A stretch of DNA of 64,000 nucleotides from CADEDH01 sp041394285 (lineage in GTDB: Bacteria; Actinomycetota; Acidimicrobiia; Acidimicrobiales; SZUA-35): contig JAWKIL010000005.1 of the NCBI GenBank assembly GCA_041394285.1, forward strand, positions 248,001-312,000, written 5' to 3'. The notes under the pieces were generated by a model. That model was not told where the DNA came from and searched no databases. It saw only the letters and a list, made by a program, of their open reading frames with translations. Made by a program: the position numbers and the translations under genes. How positions within the stretch are numbered: the first letter of the stretch is position 1; each line of letters opens with the position of its first letter. Of the stretch, positions 14,596 through 23,307 are shown one piece after another.

Positions 14596-16818
14596 TCAGC
14601 GGTCGGGCAGGGGGAACGGCTCGGGGTCGAGGAACCGGGTGAGCACGTTCAGGCTGAGCTGGGCCACGTCGTTGTCGTAGCCGTTGCGGGCCAGGGCCCC
14701 GAACCACGAGATCGACCCCACCGAGAACACCGCACCCCCGTTGGGGGTCTCGTAGAACACGATGTCGCTGCGGACGTAGGGGTCGGGGGTGGGGTAGACG
14801 ATGGAACCCTCGAACTCCTCCTTGGTCCGCACCATGTCGGGCCCGAACGTGCCAACGGCCGACGCCAGCACCACGGCGTGGCGGGGCGAGCCGAGGCGGG
14901 GGTCGTAGCGGTCGAGCTCCTGTCCGGCGGCCCCGCCGCCCAGGCCGGAGGTGCCGATCCGGCCCTCGTCGTCATGCACGCCATCCCACACCCAGGCCGC
15001 CCGCCCGGTCCGGCTCTCGTCGTCGATCGTGTACCACGTCGCCCCCTCGAACCCCTGGGCGGCGAACCCGACGCCGCAGATCTCGTTGGGGGCCCGCTCC
15101 AGGCGGCGCCACATGCCGCCGTACTCGCCGCCCCAGGCGTGGTAGCTCTCGCCGTTGCCGGTCTGCCAGTTGCGCACCCCGTCCTCGGCCCGCCGCAGCT
15201 CCATGGCCCCCGGCCAGCCGTCGCTGAACGCCACCCGCCAGTAGAACCCGTTGCCGCCCAGGTACATGAGCCGCCCACCGTTGCGCTGCCACGCCTCCAG
15301 GGCGTCGAGCATGGCCGTGGACCAGTACTCCGGATGGGAGCACGTCACGATCACCCGGTAGGGGGCGAGGGCGGCCAGGCCCTCGTGATGCACGTCCTCG
15401 TCGCTGATCACGTCGTGGCCGGTGCCGAGCTGGCGGCCGGCGTGCTCCAGCCAGGCGTTGATGTCGGTGTCGGGGGTGAAGTTCCAGCCGTCGGCCCCGG
15501 GCCGCAGGTTGAGCACCGGCCGGAGGCGGGAGCTGAACATCATCCCCGACCCGTCGACGTGCTTCTCGTACATCGACCGCCCCACCTCGGGGTGGCGGCG
15601 CACATAGTCGTGCTCCGGGCGCAGCCGCTGGCGGCTCTGGATGAAGTCGGCCCCCTCGAACAGCATCCGGTGGTTGGCATAGGCGAGGTAGGTGGCCGAC
15701 GACATCAGTAGGGCCACATCGGCCGTGGGGGCGCCGGCGGCGGGGCGCACGAAGAACGGCACCCGGTCCTCGTCGCCGTTGCCGTTGACCAGGTGGAAGG
15801 CGTAGATCCCGCTCGGCAGGTCGGTGGGCAGCGTGACCGACAGGGTGGGGGCCCAGCCGGCGTCGTACAGGTCGTCGGTGTGGAAGTGGACGGCGTTCCA
15901 CATGGAGGGCTCGTCGGTCCAGCGCTGGGTCGACCCGTCCCACGTGGGTCCGGTCACGGCCCGGGTGGGGAGCTGATGCAGCACGCCGTGGCGGCCGGCG
16001 GGGCTGGTGTCGACCATCGACGGGCCGTCCATGCCCCGGCCCAGGTCCCAGGTCAGCCCGGTGCCGTCGAGCCGGAGCCGGGGGCGGGCGATCCGCCCGT
16101 CGAGCCCGCCCCGGTCCGTTGCGGGGTCACCGGTGGCGGGCCCGCCGGCCAGGACGAGACGGCTCCCGGTCTGGGGCCCGGTGACGGCCGGGCCGGTGGC
16201 GGGGGCGGGGTTGGCCTCCAGCAGGTCCCGCCCCGGGGAGCGGGACGGTTCGGTGGTGGCGTTGCCGGTGAGGGTGCCGGCGGCCAGGTCCCAGGTGACG
16301 GTCACGTCGTACCACCGCCGGTTCTCCAGCGGCGTCGGCCGCAAGGCGAGGGCGGGCCCGTCGCCCACCCGGGCCGTCAACCGGCCGCCGGGCTCGGCCT
16401 CGATCACGAGCGAGGCCGGGGCACCCACCAGCGTCAGCACGGTCTGGGCCTCCCGGGGCCGGGTGAGGTACAGGCTGAACGACAGCTCCACCACCGACTC
16501 GGCCGACAGCCCGGCCAGGTCGACCGTGCCGTAGGAGCCGGGGACGAGGGGCTGGTGGGCCAGCTCCACCGTCGGGTCCAGCCCCGGTACCGGCACCGGT
16601 GTGACCGACCAGCCCGGCCCCCACCGGGTGGGGTCGCCGCAGGAGATCCGCTCCACCGTCACCTCGGCCGGGCCGGGTCGGTGGCTGGAGGCCCGCAGCA
16701 CCACGGTCTCGCCCGCCCGCAGCGACCACGGCTCGCAGTAGGCCGTGATCGCCTTCGGCTCGTCTGTCTCTCCCGGTGCGCCCCACATCATCGATGCCAT
16801 GGGCGCCCATGCTGGCAT
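14596..16818 (-). CDS. N,N-dimethylformamidase large-subunit-like protein
   Basis: The protein has up to 740 residues. The C-terminal 400 residues match the conserved core of the dimethylformamidase beta (large) subunit as I recall it: PFFVRP, YLAYANHRMLFEGADF, GWNFTPDTDINAWLEH, ISDEDVHHEGL, VIVTCSHPEYWSTAML, RLMYLGGNGFYWRV. The N-terminal part is beta-rich and includes a laminin-G/concanavalin-like segment (residues about 130-270). Characterised enzymes need a small alpha subunit; no obvious one is encoded beside it, so the activity may be different (amide or other C-N hydrolysis). The start is uncertain between M1 at 16818 and MASMMWGAPG at 16800. No signal peptide is seen. Confidence 0.75.
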   Translation of the reverse strand: MPAWAPMASMMWGAPGETDEPKAITAYCEPWSLRAGETVVLRASSHRPGPAEVTVERISCGDPTRWGPGWSVTPVPVPGLDPTVELAHQPLVPGSYGTVDLAGLSAESVVELSFSLYLTRPREAQTVLTLVGAPASLVIEAEPGGRLTARVGDGPALALRPTPLENRRWYDVTVTWDLAAGTLTGNATTEPSRSPGRDLLEANPAPATGPAVTGPQTGSRLVLAGGPATGDPATDRGGLDGRIARPRLRLDGTGLTWDLGRGMDGPSMVDTSPAGRHGVLHQLPTRAVTGPTWDGSTQRWTDEPSMWNAVHFHTDDLYDAGWAPTLSVTLPTDLPSGIYAFHLVNGNGDEDRVPFFVRPAAGAPTADVALLMSSATYLAYANHRMLFEGADFIQSRQRLRPEHDYVRRHPEVGRSMYEKHVDGSGMMFSSRLRPVLNLRPGADGWNFTPDTDINAWLEHAGRQLGTGHDVISDEDVHHEGLAALAPYRVIVTCSHPEYWSTAMLDALEAWQRNGGRLMYLGGNGFYWRVAFSDGWPGAMELRRAEDGVRNWQTGNGESYHAWGGEYGGMWRRLERAPNEICGVGFAAQGFEGATWYTIDDESRTGRAAWVWDGVHDDEGRIGTSGLGGGAAGQELDRYDPRLGSPRHAVVLASAVGTFGPDMVRTKEEFEGSIVYPTPDPYVRSDIVFYETPNGGAVFSVGSISWFGALARNGYDNDVAQLSLNVLTRFLDPEPFPLPDR

Positions 16819-16864
16819 CGACCGGTCACCGGGAGCCAGCGCCCCCGGTGGACCCGTGGTCGAC

Positions 16865-17689
16865 TCAGCGGAACTTCGGGTCCCGCTTCTCCAGGAAGGC
16901 CGACACCGCTTCCTTGTGCTCGGGCGTGCGGAAGGCGTCGTTGAGCGACGACAGCTCCCGCCGCTGCACCAGCGACAGATCGGGCTCGGCCCCGTTCTGG
17001 GTGAGCAGTTCCTTGATCATCCGCACCGCCGGCGGGGGGTTCTCGGCGTAGGTGGTGGCCCTTGTGATGGCGGCGTCGAGGAGGTCGTCGTCGGCCACCA
17101 CGTCGTCCACCAGGCGCAGGTTGAGGGCCTCGTCGGCCGGGACCATCCGACCCGACAGGGCCAGGTCGCTGGCCGCCCCCCAGCCGCACCGCTGGACCAG
17201 GAAGTGGCTGGAGGCGAGCTCGGGGACCAGGCCCATCCGTACGAAGCGGGCCGATACCCGGGCCGACGCCCCGGCCACCAGGAAGTCCATCGGGAGCAGC
17301 AGGGTGAGGCCCACGCCCACGGCCGGACCGTTGATGGCGGCCACCATCGGCTTGGACCGCCGCACCAGCCCCACCCAGTCGCCGGCGTTCTCGCCGCCGC
17401 CCCCGCCGCCGTCGCCCCTCCCGCCCTCGCCGCCGGAGGAGGCGGCGGCGGATGACTCCCGCTCCTCCCGTCCGGCGAACTCGTCGCCGATGTCGGCCCC
17501 GGCGCAGAAGGCCCGGCCGGCCCCGGTGAACACGAACGCCCCGATGGCGGCGTCGTCGTTGCCCGACACGATGGCGTCGGTCAGCTCACGGCTCATCCGC
17601 CGGGTCCAGGCGTTGAGCTTCTCCGGTCGGTTCAGGGTGATCAGCCGGATCAGGCCCCGGTCCTCCACCTCGATCTGCTGATAGTCCAC
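16865..17689 (-). CDS. enoyl-CoA hydratase/isomerase (crotonase) family protein
   Basis: The 274-residue protein has the crotonase fold: LITLNRPEKLNAWTRRM, the oxyanion-hole segment GRAFCAGADIGDEF, a second CoA-binding/oxyanion region in INGPAVGVGLTLLLPMD, and the C-terminal AFLEKRDPKFR. A Ser/Gly/Glu-rich insertion (residues about 78-100) lengthens the loop after the first oxyanion motif. Substrate unknown; hydration or isomerisation of an acyl-CoA is the family role. The GTG start follows GGAGGAGCGAG. Its first 104 nt overlap, in another frame, the 3' end of the membrane-protein gene immediately upstream. Confidence 0.87.
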   Translation of the reverse strand: MDYQQIEVEDRGLIRLITLNRPEKLNAWTRRMSRELTDAIVSGNDDAAIGAFVFTGAGRAFCAGADIGDEFAGREERESSAAASSGGEGGRGDGGGGGGENAGDWVGLVRRSKPMVAAINGPAVGVGLTLLLPMDFLVAGASARVSARFVRMGLVPELASSHFLVQRCGWGAASDLALSGRMVPADEALNLRLVDDVVADDDLLDAAITRATTYAENPPPAVRMIKELLTQNGAEPDLSLVQRRELSSLNDAFRTPEHKEAVSAFLEKRDPKFR

Positions 17690-18374
17690 GGTGCTCTCGC
17701 TCCTCCACGGGTGTGCCGGCGGTCCGGGCGGCGGCCCCGGCTTCAGGTGCGCCGGCCGGCGCCACGGCCGAAGCGACCAGGTTGCCCCATCGGCCGGGGC
17801 CGGGCCACTCCGTCCACTCCGGCAACGCCGGCTCCGGTCGGCCGAAGACCCCGTTCTCCCGCTCTCCGGCGATGTCCTCGGCCCGGCCGGTGGGGGAGGG
17901 GATCGGCCCGGCACCGGTCGCCCCTGTCGGGGGAGCCGACGGGGCGTCGTCGGGGTGACGCCAGGCGGCCAGGGCCACCAGCAGCCCGGGCAGCGCCAGC
18001 GAGCCGGGCGCCAGCAGGGGCAGCCCGCCCTGGGCGGCGTCCGCCATCCGGGAGGCCAGGCCCCGTTCGGGATGCAGCTCGGTGGCGAAGGCCAGGTTCT
18101 TGTCGAGGTGCACGACGGCCCCGATAGCGCCGATCATCACCGCCATGGCGGCCAGGGCCCGGGCCGCCCGCAGGCGGCGGGGACCGGAGGGCCCGCTCAC
18201 CAGCCAGGCGGCGGTGAGGCCGGCCCACGCTGCCACCCAGGCCAGAGCCTGGGTGCGGCCGTGCCAGTGGGCGATGAGCGCCAGCTCCACCATCGCCGCC
18301 GTGCTCACACCCGCCGCCAGCAGGCACAGCAGCTCGCGGAAGGCGGGCTGGCCGGTACGAGCCGTCACCGTCAC
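17586..18374 (-). CDS. membrane protein coupled to HhH lipoprotein, unknown function
   Basis: The 262-residue product has four hydrophobic segments in its first 170 residues (LLCLLAAGVSTAAMVELAL, LAWVAAWAGLTAAWLV, ALAAMAVMIGAIGAVV, LALPGLLVALAA) and a long, charged Pro/Gly/Glu-rich C-terminal tail. Between segments 3 and 4 lies a conserved-looking HLDKNLAFATELHPERG. The GTG start overlaps the stop of the lipoprotein gene by 4 nt (GTGA), so the two are probably translated together. The 3' end runs 104 nt into the enoyl-CoA hydratase gene on the same strand. No family recognised. The exact C-terminus is the weaker part of the call. Confidence 0.6.
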   Translation of the reverse strand: MTVTARTGQPAFRELLCLLAAGVSTAAMVELALIAHWHGRTQALAWVAAWAGLTAAWLVSGPSGPRRLRAARALAAMAVMIGAIGAVVHLDKNLAFATELHPERGLASRMADAAQGGLPLLAPGSLALPGLLVALAAWRHPDDAPSAPPTGATGAGPIPSPTGRAEDIAGERENGVFGRPEPALPEWTEWPGPGRWGNLVASAVAPAGAPEAGAAARTAGTPVEEREHRGLSADRGGGPGPDPADHPEPTGEAQRLDPADEP

Positions 18375-18769
18375 GCCCCGAAGTCGAGGTAGGTCAGGAT
18401 CCGCTCGATCTCGGTGTCGTCGATGTACTTGGCCAGCTCGTCCCGGAACTTGTCGGGCCCGGTCTGGGCGTCGTAGGGCCGGTACTCCAGGATCTCCTTG
18501 GCGATCTCGGGTCCGACGCCGGGAATCGTCTGCAGCTCCTCGGCCGTGGCGTCGTTGGCCGACAGCCGGGTGGTGGCGCCGGCGGGCGAGGACGCAGCGG
18601 GGGTAGAGGCGGCGGGGGTGGAGGCCGCGGGGGTGGAGGCGGCCGGTGCCGCCGCGGCGCTGGTGTCGGCCGACGAGGTGCTCCCACCGGAGGAGCCGCA
18701 GGCCGCGGCCCCGATGGTGAGGGCGGCCAGCAGGCCCGAGGTCAGCAGGGCGCGGGGAAGGACGGGCAT
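18371..18769 (-). CDS. lipoprotein with helix-hairpin-helix (ComEA-like) domain
   Basis: The 132-residue protein starts with a lipoprotein signal (lipobox GAAAC, Cys near residue 24). A linker with repeated AASTP units follows, then one helix-hairpin-helix region from about residue 68 (SANDATAEELQTIPGVGPEI, then AKEILEYR and a helical tail). The PGVGPxxA hairpin is the DNA-backbone-binding loop of ComEA and related proteins. The domain would sit outside the membrane, where ComEA binds incoming DNA. No comEC or pilus genes adjoin it; its partner is the coupled membrane protein downstream. The DNA-binding role is by domain analogy only. Confidence 0.8.
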   Translation of the reverse strand: MPVLPRALLTSGLLAALTIGAAACGSSGGSTSSADTSAAAAPAASTPAASTPAASTPAASSPAGATTRLSANDATAEELQTIPGVGPEIAKEILEYRPYDAQTGPDKFRDELAKYIDDTEIERILTYLDFGA

Positions 18770-18893
18770 GATGGATCTCCTGTACGGGGTGGCGACCGGG
18801 CCGTCCGGTCGCCGGGCCGCCGGTGGCGGCCACCGCCGGCAGCGGCGCCGGGCGGTGTGATGCCATCGTGCGGGCCCGAGGGCTAAGGCCGGG

Positions 18894-20225
18894 CTAAGCG
18901 ACCGGCAAGGTCATCCCAGTTCGGGCGGCGCCGGTGCCGAGCTCGCACACCACCCGGGCGCCGCCCAACGGGCTGGGCCCGATGGACATCGAACCCCCGG
19001 TGGCGCGGGCCAGGCGGCCCACGATGGCCAGACCCAACCCGGTGGAACCGCCCCCCGAGCGGCCGGCGGCCGCCATCGAGGGGTCGAACCCGGAGCCGGC
19101 GTCGTCGAGGGTGATCACGCAGCCCCCGCCCGGCCCGGCCGCCACCGACAGCTCGAAGGCGACGCCCCGCTCGGTGTGGGCGAAGACGTTCTCGAACAGC
19201 ACGTCGAGCCCGGCGGCCAGGGCCTCCGGCTCCACCGCCACCGTCACCGGGTCCCACGCCGTGCCCGGGACGTCGGGGTCCACCGCCACCCCGCTCAGCA
19301 CGAGCCGGCAGGGTCGGTCCTCGTCGGCGGCCAGGGCCCGCCAGAACCCGAAGCGTTCGGCCGCCACCCCGGCGACGTCGAGCGGTCGGGGCGGATCGGC
19401 GGTGCGGCGGGCCTGGGCGATCAGGTCGTCGATCTCGTCCCGGAGGGCGTCGACGTCGGCGTGGAGATCGGCGGCCAGACCGTCGTCGGCCACCCGGTCG
19501 AGGTCGATCCGGAGCCGGGTGAGCGGGGTCCGCAGCCGGTGGGCCAGCTCGCCCACCATCTCCCGCTCGGCCGCCAGCATGGCCCGCACCTGGCCGGTCA
19601 GCTGGTTGAAGGCCTCGGCCGTGTCCACCAGCTCGGGCGGGCCCGACGGCGCCACCGTCACCGCCAGCTCGCCTCCCCCGAGGCGGTGGGCGGCATCGGC
19701 CAGCCGCCGGGCCGGGCGCACCACCCGCTGGGCGATGCGGTCGGCGATGGCCACGCTCAGCCCCACCAGGGCCACCCCGGTGGCGGCCAGCGCCGCCCAT
19801 GACGCCACCAGGCCCCGGCCCAGCTCCTCGTCGGTCACGAGCACCCGCACCGCGCTGGTGCCGCCCACCCCGGCCACGGCGGTGACCAGCTCCACCCCGC
19901 CCGGGGCGTCACCCGACGACGACGTGGCCCCGTCGAGGGCCCGGGCCAGCCGGGCCGACTCCGGCGCCGGTTCGCCGATCACCTGGCCTCCGATGACAAC
20001 CGTCACCCGCTGGTGGCCCTGGGCGTTGATCCCGTCCACCAGCTGGGCCACGTCGGCCTGGCGTCCGGCGGCGGCCAGGGGCACCAGGTCGGCCGCAACC
20101 AGCCGGCCCTCGTCGAGCGCCCGGTCCCGGCCCTGGAGCCGGGCCGACAGACCGAGGGGAACGAGAAAGGCCAGGGTGATCAGCGCCGCCATGGCGGCGA
20201 AGGCCGTGATCAGCTCTCGGCGCAC
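18894..20225 (-). CDS. sensor histidine kinase
   Basis: The 443-residue kinase has an N-terminal membrane helix (LITAFAAMAALITLAFLVPL), an extracytoplasmic sensor of about 120 residues, and a second membrane helix (LAATGVALVGLSVAIA). A HAMP-like linker (RRLADAAHRLGGGELAV) follows. The H-box is ELAHRLRTPLTRL with the phospho-accepting histidine, and the ATP-lid is STGLGLAIVGRLA. The N and D/F boxes are partly degenerate (LFENVFAHT). The GTG start overlaps the response regulator by 16 nt, so the pair is one operon. It probably autophosphorylates and signals to the adjacent OmpR-type regulator; the stimulus is unknown. Confidence 0.87.
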   Translation of the reverse strand: MRRELITAFAAMAALITLAFLVPLGLSARLQGRDRALDEGRLVAADLVPLAAAGRQADVAQLVDGINAQGHQRVTVVIGGQVIGEPAPESARLARALDGATSSSGDAPGGVELVTAVAGVGGTSAVRVLVTDEELGRGLVASWAALAATGVALVGLSVAIADRIAQRVVRPARRLADAAHRLGGGELAVTVAPSGPPELVDTAEAFNQLTGQVRAMLAAEREMVGELAHRLRTPLTRLRIDLDRVADDGLAADLHADVDALRDEIDDLIAQARRTADPPRPLDVAGVAAERFGFWRALAADEDRPCRLVLSGVAVDPDVPGTAWDPVTVAVEPEALAAGLDVLFENVFAHTERGVAFELSVAAGPGGGCVITLDDAGSGFDPSMAAAGRSGGGSTGLGLAIVGRLARATGGSMSIGPSPLGGARVVCELGTGAARTGMTLPVA

Positions 20226-20902
20226 GTCGGGTCGATCAGCTTCACGCCAACGCCGCGCACGGTCACCAGGTAGCGGGGCTCGTCGGCCCGGTCGCCGAGC
20301 TTGCGCCGCAGCCAGCTGAGGTGCACGTCGACGGTCTTGTCGGCCCCGCCGTAGGGCTGGCGCCACACCTCGGCCAGCAGCTCCCGCTTCGACACCACCT
20401 CGCCGGCCCGGCCGGCCAGGTACACGAGCAGCTCGAACTCCTTGCGGGTGAGCTCCACCGCCTCACCGTCGACGGTGACGGCGTGGCCGCCGATGTCGAT
20501 GTCGATCCCGCCGATCGTGATGCGGCGGGGCCCGGTCTCGGCCTGGACCCGGCGCAGGACGGCCCGGATCCGGGCCTCGATCTCGGCCCCCGAGTACGGC
20601 TTGACCAGGTAGTCGTCGGCTCCGGCGTCGAGCAGGGCCACGATCTGGGCGTCGTCGTCGCGCGCCGTGGCCACGATCACCGGCACCTGGGACGTGGCCC
20701 GGAGCATGCGCAGCACGTCGGCCCCGTCGACATCGGGGAGGCCGAGGTCGAGCACCACCACGTCGGGCGGGTCGGCCATGACGGCGGCCAGGGCCTCCAT
20801 CCCCTTGGTGGCGCTGCGCACCACATGGCCCCGGTCCTGTAGAGCCCGGGCCACGGACTGCCGGATCCCGGGGTCATCCTCCACGATGTAGACGTCGGCC
20901 AT
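20210..20902 (-). CDS. OmpR/PhoB-family response regulator
   Basis: The 230-residue protein has a receiver domain (YIVEDDPGIRQS, phospho-acceptor in VVVLDLGLPDVDG, switch/lysine region DDYLVKPYSGAEIEARI) and a C-terminal winged helix (VELTRKEFELLVYLAGRAG, then VDVHLSWLRRKLGD and YLVTVRGVGVKL). It regulates transcription after phosphorylation by the overlapping kinase. AAGGAGG lies only 1 nt before the chosen ATG, an unusually short spacing, but no other start in frame gives a complete receiver. The gene is divergent from a small membrane-anchored protein at 21015. Confidence 0.88.
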   Translation of the reverse strand: MADVYIVEDDPGIRQSVARALQDRGHVVRSATKGMEALAAVMADPPDVVVLDLGLPDVDGADVLRMLRATSQVPVIVATARDDDAQIVALLDAGADDYLVKPYSGAEIEARIRAVLRRVQAETGPRRITIGGIDIDIGGHAVTVDGEAVELTRKEFELLVYLAGRAGEVVSKRELLAEVWRQPYGGADKTVDVHLSWLRRKLGDRADEPRYLVTVRGVGVKLIDPTCAES

Positions 20903-21014
20903 GCCTCCTTGGTACCGGGGGAACCGCCCCTGAGCAAGGATCCTGGCCCAGGAACTACCGAGGCTTAGCATTCCCTTGACCTGTGGACCGGGGGCGATGG
21001 GGCACACTTCGGAC

Positions 21015-21533
21015 ATGCGCTCGAAGTCGTTCCTCGCCGTTGTCTGGGCCGTGGCCACCGTGGTGGCGGTGGCCATCGTGTGGCAGAGCCTGGGGTTCGT
21101 GTCCACCCGCACCGAAGACGACGGCGACGCGCTCGGCGGCGGTTCCCCCACCTCGGTGGTCACCGGGTCTCCTGCCGGCGGCGCGACGGTTCCGACCGCT
21201 CCCACCACCGCCGTCACCGATCCCGGGACGGCCGCCACCCCCGACACGTCGTCCACCACCTCCCCCACGGCCAGCACCACGGTGGGCGCCGGCGTGCCGG
21301 CCGACGCCGTCGACCAGACCTTCGAGCTCGTGGGCGGCACCGCCGTGGTCCGCTACTCGTCCACCGGGGTCACCGTGCTCTACGCCGTGCCGGCCGACGG
21401 GTTCCAGTCCAAGATCGAGCGCGAGGGCACGGGCATGAAGGTGGAGTTCCGGAGCCGGGGCCACCGGTCCCGGGTGGACGTGTGGTGGGACAACGGCCCC
21501 CAGCACTCGGTGGAGGAAGAGGCCGAGGACTGA
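21015..21533 (+). CDS. membrane-anchored extracytoplasmic protein of unknown function
   Basis: The 172-residue product has one N-terminal membrane anchor (SFLAVVWAVATVVAVAIVW). A long Thr/Ser/Pro/Gly-rich linker spans residues about 35-95, and a small beta-rich domain follows (FELVGGTAVVRYSSTGVTVL to RSRVDVWWDNGP). The organisation is that of a surface-exposed, single-domain protein. It is divergent from the response regulator gene, so it may be a target of that system (inference). The ATG is chosen because hydrophobic character begins at once; an ATG six codons upstream is possible. Confidence 0.55.
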   Translation: MRSKSFLAVVWAVATVVAVAIVWQSLGFVSTRTEDDGDALGGGSPTSVVTGSPAGGATVPTAPTTAVTDPGTAATPDTSSTTSPTASTTVGAGVPADAVDQTFELVGGTAVVRYSSTGVTVLYAVPADGFQSKIEREGTGMKVEFRSRGHRSRVDVWWDNGPQHSVEEEAED

Positions 21534-21593
21534 GGCCCGTTCAGTGGGCGCGCAGGTTCGGCGTGGGCGACGCCGCCGGAGCGCCCGGCCTGG

Positions 21594-23159
21594 TTACCGG
21601 GAGCCCGCACCCACCGGTTTGGGCGTACGGAGCCGCTTGCGGCCGGGCGCCTGGGGACGGGGTGTGGTGCCGCCGCCGGAGCGGCCCGGCTTCCTGGCCG
21701 ACGCCGACCCCACCTGGGGGGCGCCCACCAGCGAGCGCAGGGTGGAGGCCACGTCGGTCAGCTTCTCCGCCGCCTCCCGGGTGGTCGCCACGGCCTGGGC
21801 GTTCTCGGCGGCGGTGGCCGCCACCGAACCGGCTTCGGTCACGATCGTCTCGGTGCCGTTGGCGGCCTGCACGATGCGCTGCTCGATGTCCTGGGTGGCC
21901 AGGGCCTGCATCTCGATGGCGGAGGAGATCTCGGCCTGGATCTGGGCGATGTCGTTGATGAGCGAGGTGATCGAGCCGATGGCGTCCACCGTCTTGTCGG
22001 CGTCGCCCTGGATGGCGGCGATCCGCTCGGAGATGGCCGAGGTGGCGTCGCCGGTCTGCTTGGCCAGCTCCTTCACCTCGTTGGCCACCACGGCGAACCC
22101 CTTGCCGGCCACGCCAGCCCGGGCCGCCTCGATCGTGGCGTTGAGGGCCAGCAGGTTGGTCTGCTTGGCGATCGACGTGATCAGGTCGATCACCTGGCTG
22201 ATCTCGGCCGAGCTCGACCCCAGCTTGGTGATGTGGGCCGAGGTGGTGTCGACCACGTGGACCCCCTGGGCCGCCACCTCGGCGGCGTGGGCCACGCTGC
22301 GGGAGATGTCGGTGATCGAGGTGGACATCTGCACCGTGGCGGCGGCCACCCCCTGCACGTGGGACGAGATCTCGCGGGCGATGTCGGCCGAGTTCTGGGC
22401 CTTGCCCCGGGTCTGCTCGGCCCCGGCCATGAGCTGGGTGCCGGCCACGGCCACCTTGTCCACCGAGCCGGTCATCTCGGTGATCATGAGGCGCAGGTGA
22501 CGGGTGATGCCTCGGGCGATGCACCACGAGGCGACGGCCATCGCCACGATCGACAGCCCGCTGATGCCCATCACCAGCGTGCGGGCCTGGCGGGTGGCGG
22601 CGGCGTTGGCCAGCTCGGCCTCGGTGGCGGCGTTCTGCACCGTGTCGGACAGGGCCGACAGGTTCGTCTCCAGCACCAGGAACTGGTCCTTGAAGGCGGT
22701 GAACTCGGGGGCATCGGCGTCGGCCGGGTTGTCGTCGCCGTCACCGTCGTTGGCGGCGGCCCTGGTGGCGGCGGTGGCGATCACCGCCTGGCCGTCGGTC
22801 ACGTAGGCGTCGACCTCGGCCGAGGCCTGCGCCACCGCGCTGGCCACCGCCGGCTGGTCGTGGAGGTTGGTGGCGATGTTGTCGAAGTGGCCCTTGAGGG
22901 TCTGGCTGTGGGCCGCCAGCTCGTCGGCGGCGGTGGCCCGGTCCTGATCGTTGCCGGCCAGCAGGGCGGCGTAGACGTCACCCCGGATGGCGTCGTGCAT
23001 CATGTCGGCTTCCACCGACGCCCGGATCGAGTCGTTGAAGCGGGCCAGGGCCGACGCCTCTTTGATCCTGGTGGTGGCCAGGATCCCGAGGTTGGCCACG
23101 CAGAGCACGCTGACGACACCGAACAGCAGCAGTCGTTGCGAGATACTCCAAGTTTTCAT
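21594..23159 (-). CDS. methyl-accepting chemotaxis protein
   Basis: The 521-residue chemoreceptor has a membrane helix at residues 8-28, a helical extracytoplasmic sensor (four-helix-bundle type, residues about 30-185), a second membrane helix (LVMGISGLSIVAMAVASW) and a HAMP-like linker. The long coiled-coil signalling domain contains the conserved hairpin tip SIAKQTNLLALNATIEAARA followed by GKGFAVVANEVKELA. The C-terminal 40 residues are basic and Pro-rich. An AGGAGCTC ribosome-binding site precedes the ATG. No cheA, cheW or flagellar genes are in the window, so its signalling partners lie elsewhere. A 12-bp palindrome (GCCGACGTCGGC, 23222-23233) lies upstream. Confidence 0.92.
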   Translation of the reverse strand: MKTWSISQRLLLFGVVSVLCVANLGILATTRIKEASALARFNDSIRASVEADMMHDAIRGDVYAALLAGNDQDRATAADELAAHSQTLKGHFDNIATNLHDQPAVASAVAQASAEVDAYVTDGQAVIATAATRAAANDGDGDDNPADADAPEFTAFKDQFLVLETNLSALSDTVQNAATEAELANAAATRQARTLVMGISGLSIVAMAVASWCIARGITRHLRLMITEMTGSVDKVAVAGTQLMAGAEQTRGKAQNSADIAREISSHVQGVAAATVQMSTSITDISRSVAHAAEVAAQGVHVVDTTSAHITKLGSSSAEISQVIDLITSIAKQTNLLALNATIEAARAGVAGKGFAVVANEVKELAKQTGDATSAISERIAAIQGDADKTVDAIGSITSLINDIAQIQAEISSAIEMQALATQDIEQRIVQAANGTETIVTEAGSVAATAAENAQAVATTREAAEKLTDVASTLRSLVGAPQVGSASARKPGRSGGGTTPRPQAPGRKRLRTPKPVGAGSR

Positions 23160-23293
23160 TTGAATGAGCTCCTGGTGGGCCGATAGGACACCAATCGGTA
23201 CCGGGCCCGCGTACTTGAACCGCCGACGTCGGCTGCTCAGCTGAACGGTTCTCCTGGCCCAGGCATGTTTTTCGGCTGTCGGGCCCCAGGCGC

Positions 23294-23299
23294 TACGGT
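23294..23299 (+). promoter_or_regulatory. putative -10 element (TACGGT), leaderless transcript
   Basis: TACGGT is followed by 8 nt and the ATG of the aldehyde dehydrogenase. No Shine-Dalgarno is present. Confidence 0.42.
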
Positions 23300-23307
23300 C
23301 GGTTGCC

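Noticed and set aside
23222..23233. GCCGACGTCGGC palindrome as a firm operator of the chemoreceptor gene
   Set aside because: A single 12-bp GC palindrome is expected by chance in this composition; there is no second copy to support it.
20941..23263. CCTGGCCCAGG palindrome upstream of the response regulator and of the aldehyde dehydrogenase as a shared operator
   Set aside because: The same string occurs in coding DNA (for example near 51820) because of common Ala-Leu-Ala-Gln codons, so it is probably chance.
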